Source: Sciurus carolinensis (Eukaryota; Chordata; Mammalia; Rodentia; Sciuridae). From it: a stretch of 64,000 nt of DNA. Shown piece by piece: positions 1 through 10,719 of the stretch (the stretch's first letter is position 1; every line of letters starts with the position of its first letter). The notes below the pieces were generated by a model. That model was not told the origin of the DNA and searched no databases. It saw only the letters and a program-made list of their open reading frames with translations. Both the position numbers and the translations under genes were made by a program. The stretch covers positions 56,827,177-56,891,176 of the forward strand of contig NC_062214.1 of NCBI RefSeq assembly GCF_902686445.1, written 5' to 3'.

Positions 1-28
1 GCGATAGGAAACACTTACTGACATACAT

Positions 29-30
<2 letters not shown>

Positions 31-69
<39 letters not shown>
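31..69. repeat. (AC)n microsatellite
   Basis: Uninterrupted AC dinucleotide run of about 19 units, flanked by ACATACATA-type degenerate units. Seen directly in the sequence. It is likely length-polymorphic. Confidence 0.97.
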
Positions 70-71
<2 letters not shown>

Positions 72-364
72 TGCATATATCAATAAATGGTGGAACATTT
101 ATTGATATTGATATTTCTTTCAGTAGAATTCCAGTAAATAAATGAGAGCGGAGAGGATGATGAAATTATAAAATTACCATTTGGCAACCATTACAGAAAT
201 TTGTTTTTTCAGGAAAGGGTCATAAATGGATACTAAATTTAATGGAAAAAACTTTGATGAGAAGCTGGCTATCCATAGTCTCCATGTACCCCTTCATAAA
301 GTACTTACAAATTACAGAAAGGAAAATGTACCTTGGTGGTGGGAAAAACAAGCAGAAACTGACT

Positions 365-1055
365 TAACCAAATGATCAAAGTTAACATCACCAAGTGCTG
401 AGACAAATAGCTATCACATGTCTCCTGATCACATGTACCAAGAACACAGCATCACTTCTGAACTACTCTCCTAAAAATGGCCAACTTGAACCAAATAACA
501 AAGAATCATTAGTCAAACCTGAATTGAAGGGCTTTTTATATAAGAACTGGTCTGTACTCTTCAAAGGTATTAAGGTCATGGAAAACAAAGACACTTTCAG
601 ATTAAAGCATACTAAGAAGACATACTGACTAAAAGCAATGTGGAGCCCCAGATTAGATTCTGGATCAGAATCACTTTTTTTTTTTTCTTTTGCTACAAAA
701 GACTCTAATGGAACAATGGGTAAAATTTTACTAAAGTCTGTAAATTAGATAATAATCCTCTATTAATGTTCATTTGCTGGTTTTGAGAATCATACTGGGA
801 TTTAAAAAAGAGAATGCTTTTGCTTTTATGAAATATATAGAGAAGTGTTTAGTGGAAAGGGATCTCATGTCTGAAAATGACTTACAAATGCTTTAGAAGA
901 TGGCTATTTATGAACAGGTATAGAGAAGATGATATAGCTAATGAGGTGATATTTTAAAATTTGAGGAATTTATGTAAAGGGTAGGTATCGATTATTTGAG
1001 CTGTTTTGGTAAAGTTTCTATTTGTTAGAAATTATTTCAAAAGAAAAAGATTCTT
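365..1055 (+). mobile_element. Old L1 (L1M-type) 3' UTR remnant
   Basis: Non-coding, AT-rich, strongly diverged sequence. It resembles the 3' untranslated region of old mammalian L1: a segment with CCAAATGATCAAA, then a stretch like 'AATGTGGA..AGATT.GATTCTGGAT' near 638, and an end with GAAATTATTTCAAAA (about 1028-1042) followed by an A-rich tail. The ATG-initiated 77-codon frame at 395-628 lies inside it and resembles no protein. The family call is from memory. The upstream limit is uncertain and could reach about 170. Confidence 0.5.
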
Positions 1056-1845
1056 TTAAAATGGGCTTGGGTGAGGGGCAGTGAGCAGAACAATCAGCAC
1101 CTGCTCAGGACACAGAGCAAGAAGCAGTGAGGTAAGTGTGCCTTAGTGATGTGGAGCAGCTGCAGCAGAGGACTACATGAGCAGAGGGATTGGCTCCATC
1201 AGGAGTGTATCCTGAGGACCAAATACATGAAAGGTCAACATTTATTGAATAGAGAAAATAGACGTAAGGAGTGGGGAGGACCTTTTCTCTTAGACTGCAC
1301 ATGGACAGCCTGTGACCATTTTTATCTGCAGACTTATTTCCTGAGTGGCACAGGCAAGGACTATGTTTACTGTCATTGGTTATCGATCCCTTTTAGCATT
1401 GGCTCACATGTCAAGTGCATGGCCCTCCTCCTAAATATTTGACCCCCTACCACACTCTGGGACTGTGAACCCTTCCCTGAAGCTGAGAGGGGCTGACAAT
1501 ATCTGTTTAAAAATCTTCTGATCACCTGACAATGAATGGTACCGCATCACTCACTGAATTTATCACTCAAGGAAAGCTTTCAGGGAGGTTTGAAGAGGGA
1601 GTGTTGGGAATGTTGTCTGGAGGCTTCATGCAATAAGGTCAAAAGATCAACAAAGAAGGAAAGAAGAGACCATGTGAGACCAAATGGAGCCTGGACTTGC
1701 TTACTCAGAGAACAGACTGAAATAGAACTACTTAATTCCAAGTCAAATATTCATCAATTCAGCTATTGATTGACTGAGGGAGCACTAGTCAGCAATTCAG
1801 CTGTACTTCCCTGTGAACCCACAGCAGGTAGAAGGGTCCTATCAT
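1056..1845. other. Unclassified intergenic stretch
   Basis: No gene is recognised. A short segment near 1345-1425 ('GGACTATGTTTACTGTCATTGG', then a GCATTGGCTCACAT-like end) faintly resembles an L2 3' portion, but too weakly to call. The opposing open frames at 1105-1302 (-) and 1146-1442 (+) overlap and have no recognisable motifs. Confidence 0.4.
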
Positions 1846-2175
1846 TGATTGAGGATCTGCTATGTACCGGAGCTGTGCAGGTTGATATATATATAACTAT
1901 CTCACTCAACCCTTTTAGCCACCTCTTGCTCCTCTTCTCTCCTCCAGTCTTCTTCAATTTGTTAACACCCTACTGTGGTCCAGGCTTTTTGCTAAAATCT
2001 TCACATCCTTTACTGTGATTGATTTTCACAATATTCCCATGACTATAATCCTCTTTCAGGGCATGAAGAAAGTAAGTTTCAAAAACATTATCAAACTTGC
2101 TCAGGGTTGTAAAACTAGTAAGATGCAAAGATTTTTCTCTGTGATCCACAGGTAATTTCAGTTCCTTGACTTTTA
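1846..2175 (+). repeat. Two MIR SINE fragments
   Basis: The first fragment (about 1846-1915) keeps the 5' MIR signature 'GAGGATCTGCTATGTACCGGAGCTGTGCAGG', a diverged form of the usual 'gagca.ttactatgtgccaggcac'. The second (about 1957-2175) reads as the MIR core: loss-of-balance text around 'CTACTGTGGTCCAGGC', 'TTCACAATATTCCCATGA', and 'CAAACTTGCTCAGGGTTGTAAAACTAGTAAG', the equivalent of the MIR 'ttgcccaaggtcaca.agctagtaag' region. Both are very old. Confidence 0.6.
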
Positions 2176-3405
2176 ACATAATGGATGAGAGTGTTCAGGA
2201 AATTAACCGATGGGGAGATGACATGCTAGAAACTTACAGTCACTAAAGGTCACCTCATTTTTTCTTTTCAGCCTGAGTGTAGTTTCTAAAAGTACCTTCA
2301 TCACACAGTCACACAGGGAAGACTTATATCATTAGTGAACTTTGTAGGTCTCTGGTTTTTGTTTTTTGGTATCTTAAGAACAGTGAGACTGACAAAATAC
2401 TCAACTGCAAATGAGATCACCGCCCTGTCTGTCCCATCTGGGCACTGAAGGAATCATTGTAATGTTCAGCCATCTTCTTCAACTCAAGCAGATCTAATAC
2501 AAAAGTGATATGAAGTACCTTCCATGAGTCAAAATCCATGATGGGTTTCTGGCGAAACAAAGATGAATGAAACTCTGCCTTCCAGTTTCCCATGTTGAGC
2601 AGAGCTTGTAGATTTGTATATAAATAATCATATGAGAAGAGCTAATAATAGGGACACATGTAAAGTGTTTTTTAGAAAGATTTTATATAAGAGCTTTATA
2701 ACAACAAAAAGATTAAGAAGAATATTTATGTTATGAAATTAATTAGAAAAACATTAACAGTTAACATATGCAAATATATATTTTACATATATATCTACAA
2801 ACCCACACACAGCAAACAGTATGTATTGTACAAATACATCTAAAATGTAGATATGGTGGGGAAACCCCTAAACAGGATGATGTTTTCTTATTCTTATCTG
2901 AATCAATCTTTTTTTTATTTTTTGTTTTCCTTCTTTATCTTCCTCCCCCACATTTTTCTTCATTCCCTTGTTTCTTTGTCTTTCATTGATTGATCTCTTA
3001 GGCTAATCTGTGTTAGACTCTAACAAAAATGTCTTTTTCTGTTGCACACTGATAGCCAAACACTCTCCTTCTCAATGCCATTGCTCAATGTTTAAGGCAC
3101 ATATTCTTTCTATTTGATGGTTTCTGTTGGTCAGGAGTTTCAATTATTTTTCTTAAAAAATAATTTTTTCCTTAAAGACTCCATGGCACCATCAGACAGA
3201 TGACCAAAGGCCAACAAAAAGAGTACATATCTTGCTCTGTAATAAATTGCTCTTTGTCAAGGTGTTTCAGTAAGATCTATGGAGATTGCCTGGTCCTTGA
3301 TGATCCCAGGAGTAGAATATTTAAATCTCATTTAATATGTAAATAAATGGAAACTTGATACTGTCTCATATTAAGAACAAATGTGCCCAAGATTTATATG
3401 GATAT
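2176..3405. other. Unclassified AT-rich stretch with a pyrimidine tract
   Basis: No gene or repeat is recognised. A T/C-rich run occupies about 2880-2990, where the plus strand is nearly purine-free in places. AT-rich DNA without coding signal makes up the rest. Confidence 0.4.
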
Positions 3406-3407
3406 GT

Positions 3408-3625
3408 GAGTAATATTTATAGATTCTCTATACTTTTTCAAGTTCTGTGTTAAATACTTTATCCATACTATAATATTAATCCTTATAACAGTATTTTGAG
3501 ATTTTGTTTTATGATCTTTCAGATGAGAAGAACAGGGATCTGAGAGACTAAGAGATCAACAGGCTCCAACTCACGGAGCTGATCAGTACTAGTTTGGATT
3601 AGAATCCAGGTATGCCAGGATAAGT
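3408..3625 (+). repeat. MIR SINE
   Basis: A diverged but near full-length MIR pattern. It has 'CAAGTTCTGTGTTAAATACTTTATCC', then 'AATCCTTATAACAGTATTTTGAG', then 'CAGATGAGAAGAACAGGGATCTGAGAGACTAAGAGATCAAC', and ends near 'TTAGAATCCAGG'. The block order matches the MIR consensus. Confidence 0.75.
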
Positions 3626-3651
3626 CCTCAAGATCAACCACTACATCAGTA

Positions 3652-3740
3652 GTTATCAGACTTTATGTTTAGAAGGTCTGGGCGAGGGATCTGATCTGCA
3701 TTTTTTAAAAAGTACTCCAGATGATTCTGTGGTCAAGTAA
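3652..3740 (+). repeat. MER5-like hAT fossil (fragment)
   Basis: The segment 'AATCTGATCTGCATTTTTTAAAAAGTACTCCAGATGATTCTG'-like text matches the inner and right part of MER5-type non-autonomous hAT elements ('gatctgtatttttaacaagt.ctccaggtgattctg'). Terminal repeats and target duplication are not preserved. Confidence 0.5.
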
Positions 3741-3834
3741 CAACTATCTTCAAGCTGCTTCCTTGCAAAGAATCACAGACAATGATGCCAAATCTAAACA
3801 AAATGAACCAAATACAGTGTTTTCAGCAATTACT

Positions 3835-3861
3835 AAAAAAAAAAAAAAAAAAAAAAAAAAA
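3835..3861. repeat. Poly(A) tract
   Basis: 27 consecutive A. No recognisable SINE or processed-transcript body precedes it, so I treat it as a simple repeat. Confidence 0.95.
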
Positions 3862-5685
3862 GCTCTGTTTGCCTTGTAGGTAGATATACTTATGATGACT
3901 TATTCTTGTCAAGGAATTTTTTTCTCCTTAAGATAAGATGTAGACAGGGTAAAATAAAACATAGTAAAAGATGTAAATGCTTGTTCTATCAGTAGATGTT
4001 ATTACAAATTAGACCACACATGGTTTAATGACAAATAAAATGTAAGAATATTACTTTCCAGGAGATTTTAGGAGGCAATACCTTTGATTGGGGTATTCAT
4101 GGAAGGATTCCCAGTGTGAGGTGAGAAGAGGTGATGTGGATTTGGGAGAATGAGTGGACAAAAGTGGGGGATATTATATGAAGAGTGATAGTGTGGACTG
4201 TGACCCAAAGAAAGCTCTTGCTTACATGTGGCTCAGTCTTTGTGTTAACTATGGAAGGTTCATATGGAAGGTTACAACTGCCATTGGATGAAAGTGAATT
4301 TTGAGGGGCAGAGTGCTGAAGGAAGAAAGAGCTTTATTGGCAACAAGATGGCAAGTTGGAAGATGGGGACTTTGGTCCTACAGTCATTTTGCCCAGGGGG
4401 TGCAGGTGCAAGGTTTTTATGGGGACTTTTGAGAAGACACATCAGATAGTCAGGCACCAGGTAACTACAAGTTTCTGATAGCATAGCCGTTCAACATACA
4501 TGGGCTGCTGTTATCTGTTGGTCATCAGATGTACTGGGTTCTGTAACTCTAAAGAAATGTTACTAATTAGAAAGTCTTATGACTCATGTTTTCAGTTTAT
4601 TTTCCCAGGAATAGCTAGCCCTGCAGTTGATCTTTAGGATACAAAAGTTATCTTTCATTGGAGAGCAGGGAAAGATAGTGAAAGGCAAACATCCCCACAC
4701 CCCCAAACAAGCAAAGGCAACTCTACTCCCAGAGAACAAGGGAAGAAGAGAATGGAAAGTCAACTTTCACAAGACAAGTCAGTGAAATGCAACTTTCACA
4801 GAAGAGCGTATTAGGTGACTTGAATAAGGGGTGTCATCTATAGCAAAACTAGCAGGAAACTTATATGACTTAGTTATGTGACCTCCAAAATTATTGATTT
4901 TTAAAATCAACTTAAAGCAAGTGGAGCGAGAGGGCTTATTTAGATTTTCTCTGAGTTATATTTGCAAGGTATCACATCCAAAAAAAAAATGCTTTAACAA
5001 CCAGAAACTAATTATATATAATTCTGATCTTTACTTGTATGGAATATTAAAGAAGAACCAGTTCCCAAATCTGCTCTTGGAATATAGGTAAACTATCATT
5101 TCAGTTTTCCCAGAACTGAAGGGTTTCTGAACATGTTGTACATTGAGAATGAACACCAAGAAAGTACTGGGCAAGCTGGGACAAGATAGTTATCCTACCA
5201 GGGAGTCTTGGATTCCTGGAGACTGGAGTGATGAACAAGATGGAGATTCTATGAGTGACAGTGGTGAGATGCCAGCTTATTGGTAGCAACAGAGATGGGG
5301 TATGCTTCTGAGATGATTTTGCAGATTCCAACCTAAGTGTTGCAGCCCTGAAGCCTCCAGAGGGGTTATTTTGTGGTTTGTGGATAAGAGAATGGTGAAG
5401 GCATCTTTGGAACCTGCTCAAAATAGAGTGTCTGCCATCTTGGTGTGTTGGGGAGGAGCTGTGTTAATGGCATTGTGCAGCAGGGAGAGGAAATATAACA
5501 ACAGTGACCAAGACAGATCAATAATTAGGCTCTAAGAGATATCTAACATCAGGAATTATTATCCAATAGAGAACGAAAAATAACCCAACAATCGCTAGCT
5601 AGCTAGTCCCTCCATCCTTGTCAAGTGGGAGTTCAGAATGGGTTTTACCCTTAAAGCCGTATAATATCATTCATTGATGAATTAT
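3862..5685. other. Unclassified stretch, possibly old LTR material
   Basis: No gene is recognised. The part from about 4300 to 5480 (for example 'AAGAGCTTTATTGGCAACAAGATGG' near 4328 and 'GTCTGCCATCTTGGTGTG' near 5430) has the look of an old retroviral LTR, but I cannot match it to a family or find TG/CA ends with target duplications. The 106-codon minus frame at 5101-5421 has no motif I recognise. Confidence 0.25.
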
Positions 5686-5865
5686 AATCCTGTCACTTCA
5701 CTAGCCCTGTAACCATGGGCAAGTTACTTAAATCTTTCTGAGTTTTGGTGTCCTCATGAAGTGGGACTACCTCAAGGACTGTGGTGTGAAATAAATAAAT
5801 TAATTTGAAAAGCACTTGGGACATTGCCTGACACATGGTATATCTTATTTAAGGATTCATTAAAT
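5686..5865 (-). repeat. MIR SINE
   Basis: Reads as a MIR in reverse orientation. It has 'CTGTAACCATGGGCAAGTTACTTAAATC', then 'GAGTTTTGGTGTCCTCATGAAGTGGGACTACCTC', and finally 'GCACTTGGGACATTGCCTGACACATGGTA'. These match the reverse complement of the MIR core in the right order. Confidence 0.75.
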
Positions 5866-6218
5866 TAATTTAGAAGAGAAAGGCATCATTTCTTGCAAGG
5901 ATTAGAAAACAAATTTATATCCATGAAATCATAGTAAAGCCATTGAATTTGTGATTAGGGAGACATTGGTGAACTTCGTGCACACAGGAAGCAAATTGCA
6001 ATGAGTTAAGTAGGGATGAATCATGAGCAATTGAGGCCATTTTTATTATGCAACGAGTGACTGGTGGGGAAAGGAAGCCAAGCAGTAGATGCAAGTTGCT
6101 GAGATGATGCAGAGGTTTCTCGGGTATTTCTCCTACTGGATCAGGGATTTCTCTTTCCTTCTAGTTTTCTTTTCTATGTTCTCAACCTTCCAAATAAACA
6201 AAGTCCAACTGGGCTACC

Positions 6219-6241
6219 CCTGGTCCTGGTCCAGGACCAGG
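6219..6241. repeat. Short perfect inverted repeat
   Basis: Two perfectly complementary 11-base arms, CCTGGTCCTGG and CCAGGACCAGG, surround a single T at 6230. It could extrude a tight hairpin. It stands alone, is not followed by a T run, and has no visible transcription context. Confidence 0.9.
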
Positions 6242-6571
6242 CTGGTGTGGAATCCAGCTATGGTGCCCAGGGTCCTGTTTGTTTACAGTAGCTTAAGGGC
6301 TTACAGAACAGAATAGAAAATTGTAGGTACCTCTCAGACAATTCACAGGTTTTCTGCTTGTAAGATCAGAAGCATCATTATACTATTGATTTATTATTTT
6401 CACTGACAGCAGACACAGTTAGGGAGAGGGGCCTTTACTGCCCAGTGCCCATATTAAGAGGACAGGAAAGGGTAGGGCTCTGATCCTGAAGGAGGAATCC
6501 TGGGGCAGTGGAAGTCAGGGAGCTGCCATGAGGTATTAACCAGAAGACCTGGAGTGTCTTGGACACACTGC

Positions 6572-6800
6572 TGCCAATTGCTGAGCATGTATTATATGGG
6601 AGTATTGTACAGATATGAATGCTTCATACATATTGTGTAACAATGCATGCTTTATATATGCTTTATATAAAGCATATTTACATGCTTTATCCTCACCAAA
6701 ACAGAAGAAGAATTTTCATACTGTAAACTGAGCCTCAAGGAGGTTAAGTAATTTGTCTGTGGACACTAAGGAGTACATGAGCTACAGATGGAATTCTTTT
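6572..6800 (+). repeat. MIR SINE with internal palindromic expansion
   Basis: The flanks follow the MIR order: 'GCTGAGCATGTATTATATGGGAGTATTGTAC' at the 5' side and 'TACTGTAAACTGAGCCTCAAGGAGGTTAAGTAATTTGTC' at the 3' side. The middle (about 6646-6690) carries three ATGCTTTAT-type units and a perfect 18-bp palindrome at 6658-6675 (ATGCTTTAT with its complement), which is not part of MIR. Confidence 0.7.
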
Positions 6801-6943
6801 CTTTATTCTTTTTAATTGCAAACTACTGTTTTATCTATTGCAAGCTCCATATTTTCCAAATTGCAGTCTATTTATCGGTGCTGGGCTGGCCACAAAAGCA
6901 GCCCATTGCAAACAGACAAAATATATAAAACCAATCCTTGTTA

Positions 6944-7030
6944 TTCTGATTAGTAGGCCCAGAGGGGAGTCAAGAATCTGTGGTTTTAAAAGTTCTCCAG
7001 GTGATTCAGTTGTGCAGAAGGGTTAGAGAA
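6944..7030 (+). repeat. MER5-like hAT fossil (fragment)
   Basis: The segment 'AGAATCTGTGGTTTTAAAAGTTCTCCAGGTGATTCAG' is the right-hand part of a MER5-type element. No intact ends are seen. Confidence 0.6.
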
Positions 7031-7074
7031 ATCTTGTGATGGGTCACTTGAACTGTTGGTCTCTCCATCTTCAT

Positions 7075-7090
7075 AAGGAAGGAAGGAAGG
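7075..7090. repeat. (AAGG)n microsatellite
   Basis: Four consecutive AAGG units. It is short and seen directly. Confidence 0.85.
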
Positions 7091-7379
7091 AGTCATGGTA
7101 ACGTTTATCTATCAACCTCACCTTCTCCACTCAAAGAAAGTACAAGCAAAGGAAGAGAGGAGTCAAGAATGCCTCTGGAAAGAGGGAAGCAGGGCAGAGA
7201 ATGGAAATTCATAATGCGTACTTCCTCATGCACCTGTTGTTTTCAGATTTTAAAAGCAGACACAGATTCTGGGTCAGGGGTGGCTTTACTCATGCCATGG
7301 GTGAGCCCAAGAGGTGGTGGACGTTTTATGTGAGAAACAAAAGTGAACTTAACATTTCCTTGGACAGTGGAAAAATCGG

Positions 7380-7520
7380 TTCTAGATGCAGTTCCAGCTG
7401 TGGGTTTTTGGGTAATCACTTGCCTTCAAAGCCTCAGTGTCCACTATTGTAGAGTAAAGAGGTCAGATCAGATGATACCAAAGGGCCCTTTCACCACTGG
7501 TGTTCTGTGACTGTGTTATC
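7380..7520 (-). repeat. MIR/L2-like fossil
   Basis: Matches the pattern 'GTGGGTTTTTGGGTAATCACTTGCC...AAAGCCTCAGTGTCC' followed by 'GTCAGATCAGATGATACCAAAGGGCCCTTTC' and 'TTCTGTGACTGTG'. This is the text typical of reverse MIR/MIR3 and L2-related fossils. I cannot separate the families by eye. Confidence 0.5.
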
Positions 7521-7849
7521 TATCCATCCCAAGCTTCTCAGCAAGAAGGGCTATGGCTCTACTGCTCATACTCCAGAGAGATGGAAAAAGAGGAGGAGGT
7601 GGTGGAGAAAGAAAAACAGACAGCCCCTGCCCCCAGAGTGGGATGCTGCTTGGTGTGGGCAGATCAGTCCCTGCAGGGGGAAGAGTCGGGTCAGGGCTGG
7701 GGTGATGAGGGATCAACCAGCTGATATTTTCTGGCGACAGTACTCTTCAGAGCTAAAGCAAAGTAATTGAACTTAATGTCCAAACACAAAACCAGTCCAT
7801 AAATCCAGGTGCTGTCTATTGGAAATTTCAGAAGGGCTCTGCTTCCCTT

Positions 7850-7990
7850 AATCTTATCTCTGCCAGACAGTTACTGTGTTCTTGATGTAATTAGAGTGAT
7901 AAAACAATGTGGCACAACTGCTGGTTTCTATCACGGCATTGCTGCTGTTGACTTAAATGACAAGGTAATAATTTTATAAGAGGCCCTCTA
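7850..7990. promoter_or_regulatory. Candidate conserved non-coding element
   Basis: Repeat-free segment without open frames. It holds a homeodomain-type TAATTA core (7888-7893) close to GATAAAA and further AT-rich sites, with balanced base composition. It has the look of a vertebrate conserved enhancer block, but this is inference. No conservation data were available. Confidence 0.25.
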
Positions 7991-9785
7991 TTTTTATTTC
8001 TCTTTCTATTGTGGATGGGTGTTTTCCAAATGGGGGGCATATCTTTTCAGATAAGTTCACCAGACACCATCTGCAAGGGCTGTTTCATTCATTGCCATTT
8101 AGTCAAGTACCTACATCTCCCAAGGGACAATTGAGGTTGTTTTTAGTAGTTAAAATAATAGAACCCGCTAGGAATTTTCAGAAATTTAACACATTTCCTG
8201 CTGAGTTGGGTGATTTATTCATCCTTCAGAATTAACCCTGGAGGGAACAAGCCTGTCTGTTTTACCGAAGGATGTCTAGATATGTTTCCCATCTATTCTG
8301 TGAGAAAGACCAACTTTGCCTAGACTCTGTGCCAGTGAGAGAGCTGTCCAAATGGATATGTCAAAAGACAGACATTCCTGACCTTTTTGGGTCAGGCCCA
8401 ATAATCAAGAAAACAGTATTCTTAAACAGTGAGGAATGGAGACTAAAGATCTAAAACAAGTTGAGTTTGAAACCAAAAAAGCATTCTCAGTCCAAAGACA
8501 AACTCAAACCATCTTTGGAAATGCAAAGAGCCCAAGGCGCATGACTGGGTCCAATTTACACTTCTCTGGGAAGGTGCTTTGGTGGGATCCCACATTCCAG
8601 CCAGAACAGTCACAGACTCATGGTGACAGAGCCTCAGAGCTGACTCTTCAGCAGCAGAGGCCCCAACACTTTCCTGTTCAGAATAAAACTTGGTGAGGAA
8701 ATGCAAAATTTAATTATTTGCAGATAGGGTAGTACAGCGCTCAGCAGAAATTGGATGGCTGCTATACATTTTCAAGGGAAACTTTCTCCAGCTCCTGCCC
8801 ACCCTAATAACTGGAGTACTGGGTTGGGGGAGTCATATGGCTCAGGGACAAGAGCAGTCAACAGTATTCCTGTATTCAACCTCCCTTTATTTCAACCCTG
8901 GAAGATTTTCCAGTCTCACTCCATATGGCTGGTGTGTTGCTCTTCCATTTCTCAAGAAATCTGGCAAGAAGGACCCTTTAACATGCAAGGGAGGGATGAA
9001 CAAATGCACAAGATGTGCAGAGGGCCAGAGACAAGTGGTGGTCCAGCTTGGAAGGCTCAGGAGGCAATTTATCTCCCTGAACAGCAGAGGCTACCTATAG
9101 TTCTGCCATGATAGCATTTTTAGATTTATGGACTAGAAAGGTAAGAAGGAACAAAAAGATCTCATGAAACCCATTCCCAGGAATGAAAGTGGCCACCAGG
9201 AAGGGAATAGAGTCACTAGTTACCAACTTTCATAGTTTGCCAGGATTCCAGCCAAAGGCTAGTTCTGTGCCAGCATTATAAGGTTTTGAACTTCGTTCCC
9301 TTCCCTTGTTAATGTCTTTAATCGAGTTATCTCTAAAGCCTTTAAACAGACAGCATTCATGGCTTTGTCTTTTAAAAGCGAGTAAAAAGTAGAGAACCAA
9401 GGATTCTGTGTACCACTGTGGCCAGCCCCAGGGTCATGCTGAAGTGCCCAAGAGGAGGGAGTTCATTCTGACTCTGGAGAAAAAGAGGAGGGTGAAACCT
9501 CTGGGAACCCCCAAAATCAAGGGAAAGGAGCCCAGAGAACTGGCTCTCTTTGTAGAAGGAGTTAATCTGTCTCTCTGAAGACCTACCAATTCCTAAACCT
9601 CTGTGCGGCTTTGTTCTCCTTCCTTCCCATGGCAGCCCTTCGATGATAGAAGAGCCAGGGCAAGTTCCCAGAAGTCTCCTTGAGGATGAACCTTCCTAAA
9701 TTCACTCAGTGGGGAAAACTACAAAGGACACCTGTTTTCATGTATAAAACAGGATGCAGAGGGAAAATATGGGTGATTTAAGTTC
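7991..9785. other. Unclassified intergenic stretch
   Basis: No gene or repeat is recognised. Several overlapping open frames of 60-118 codons lie here (longest 8755-9111 +), in mutually incompatible frames on both strands. They have no domain, signal peptide or codon pattern to set them apart from chance. Confidence 0.4.
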
Positions 9786-9787
9786 TG

Positions 9788-10003
9788 ACTTACACTAATA
9801 ATTACTGCTATTTATTCTGTGCTTATCTTGTGCCAGATAACCTAATATGTCAGCACATTTAGTTCTCCTAATATCTAGTGAGGTAGTTCCTGTGATTGTT
9901 ATCCCCACTTCATGTGAGAAGAAACTAAGTTTCAAAGAGCTTAATTGATTAGCTCAAGGTCACTAGGCTAGTGACAAGTCAGGGCTGGCACCCATTTATG
10001 TCT
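9788..10003 (+). repeat. MIR SINE, near full length
   Basis: A very clear MIR. In order it has 'TTATTCTGTGCTTATCTTGTGCCAG', 'AGTTCTCCTAATATCTAGTGAGGTAG', 'TTATCCCCACTTCATGTGAGAAGAAACTAAG', 'AGCTCAAGGTCACTAGGCTAGTGACAAG' and 'CAGGGCTGGCACCC'. Confidence 0.88.
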
Positions 10004-10451
10004 CACTTCAAAGGACATCTTGTTTGACCTTGTATCAGGTTGATGTATCTGAGTAGTTTCCACTTTTTACATGTAAGGTTGCAGGGATTTGGACTATTCC
10101 AAATTTTATTCTTTAAAATCATTTTCCAGAGTCTATCATTAAGTTGTGAAATGAGCAGAATCAGCACATGTCCAAACAAGAGTGATTTGAGTGGTTCCCA
10201 GGTATATGTAAGTGGCATGAATAGAGCCTCAGTGATCTTATCAGCACTTACATTAAATCATTCATATATATCTACAAGTCCTGGGCCCTCCTTTCCCTGA
10301 TCCCTCCCCATCCTCTTTACCTTGCTCCAAAGAGGACCTCACCTTAGCTGTTCTGGATTTGGGTCAGGTGGTGCCTATTCTGTGCCACCTCCTTTCAAAG
10401 ACTGATTGTTGGCCATTGGGTTTGATTCCCAGATTCTACATTGATCTTGTG

Positions 10452-10473
10452 TTTTTTTTTTTTTTTTTTTTTT
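10452..10473. repeat. Poly(T) tract
   Basis: 22 consecutive T, with no recognisable SINE body on the minus strand adjoining it. Confidence 0.95.
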
Positions 10474-10719
10474 GCTTAGCTCCCTGTCTCTAGCATTGCT
10501 ATCTTTATTTTTTTAGACATCGATACAAACTGTGTCTCCTTGACCTACAAATTAATGGACAAACTACTTCATTTTAAGGAAATACATTTGGTTTTTAAAA
10601 ATTTACTCAAGATTTTAATGAAAACTATGAACAATAACCATGAAAAAATGATCATTTTCATGTAAACTGCTTTTGGTGAGAGGAGCAGAAAAATCTCCCA
10701 AATATTTTTTTATCAATTT

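Noticed and set aside
31..69. CRISPR-like or other spaced repeat array
   Set aside because: Pure dinucleotide run. No repeat-spacer structure exists anywhere in this eukaryotic window.
4264..5480. Complete endogenous retrovirus
   Set aside because: Some LTR-like phrases, but no TG/CA borders, target duplication or coding domains could be identified.
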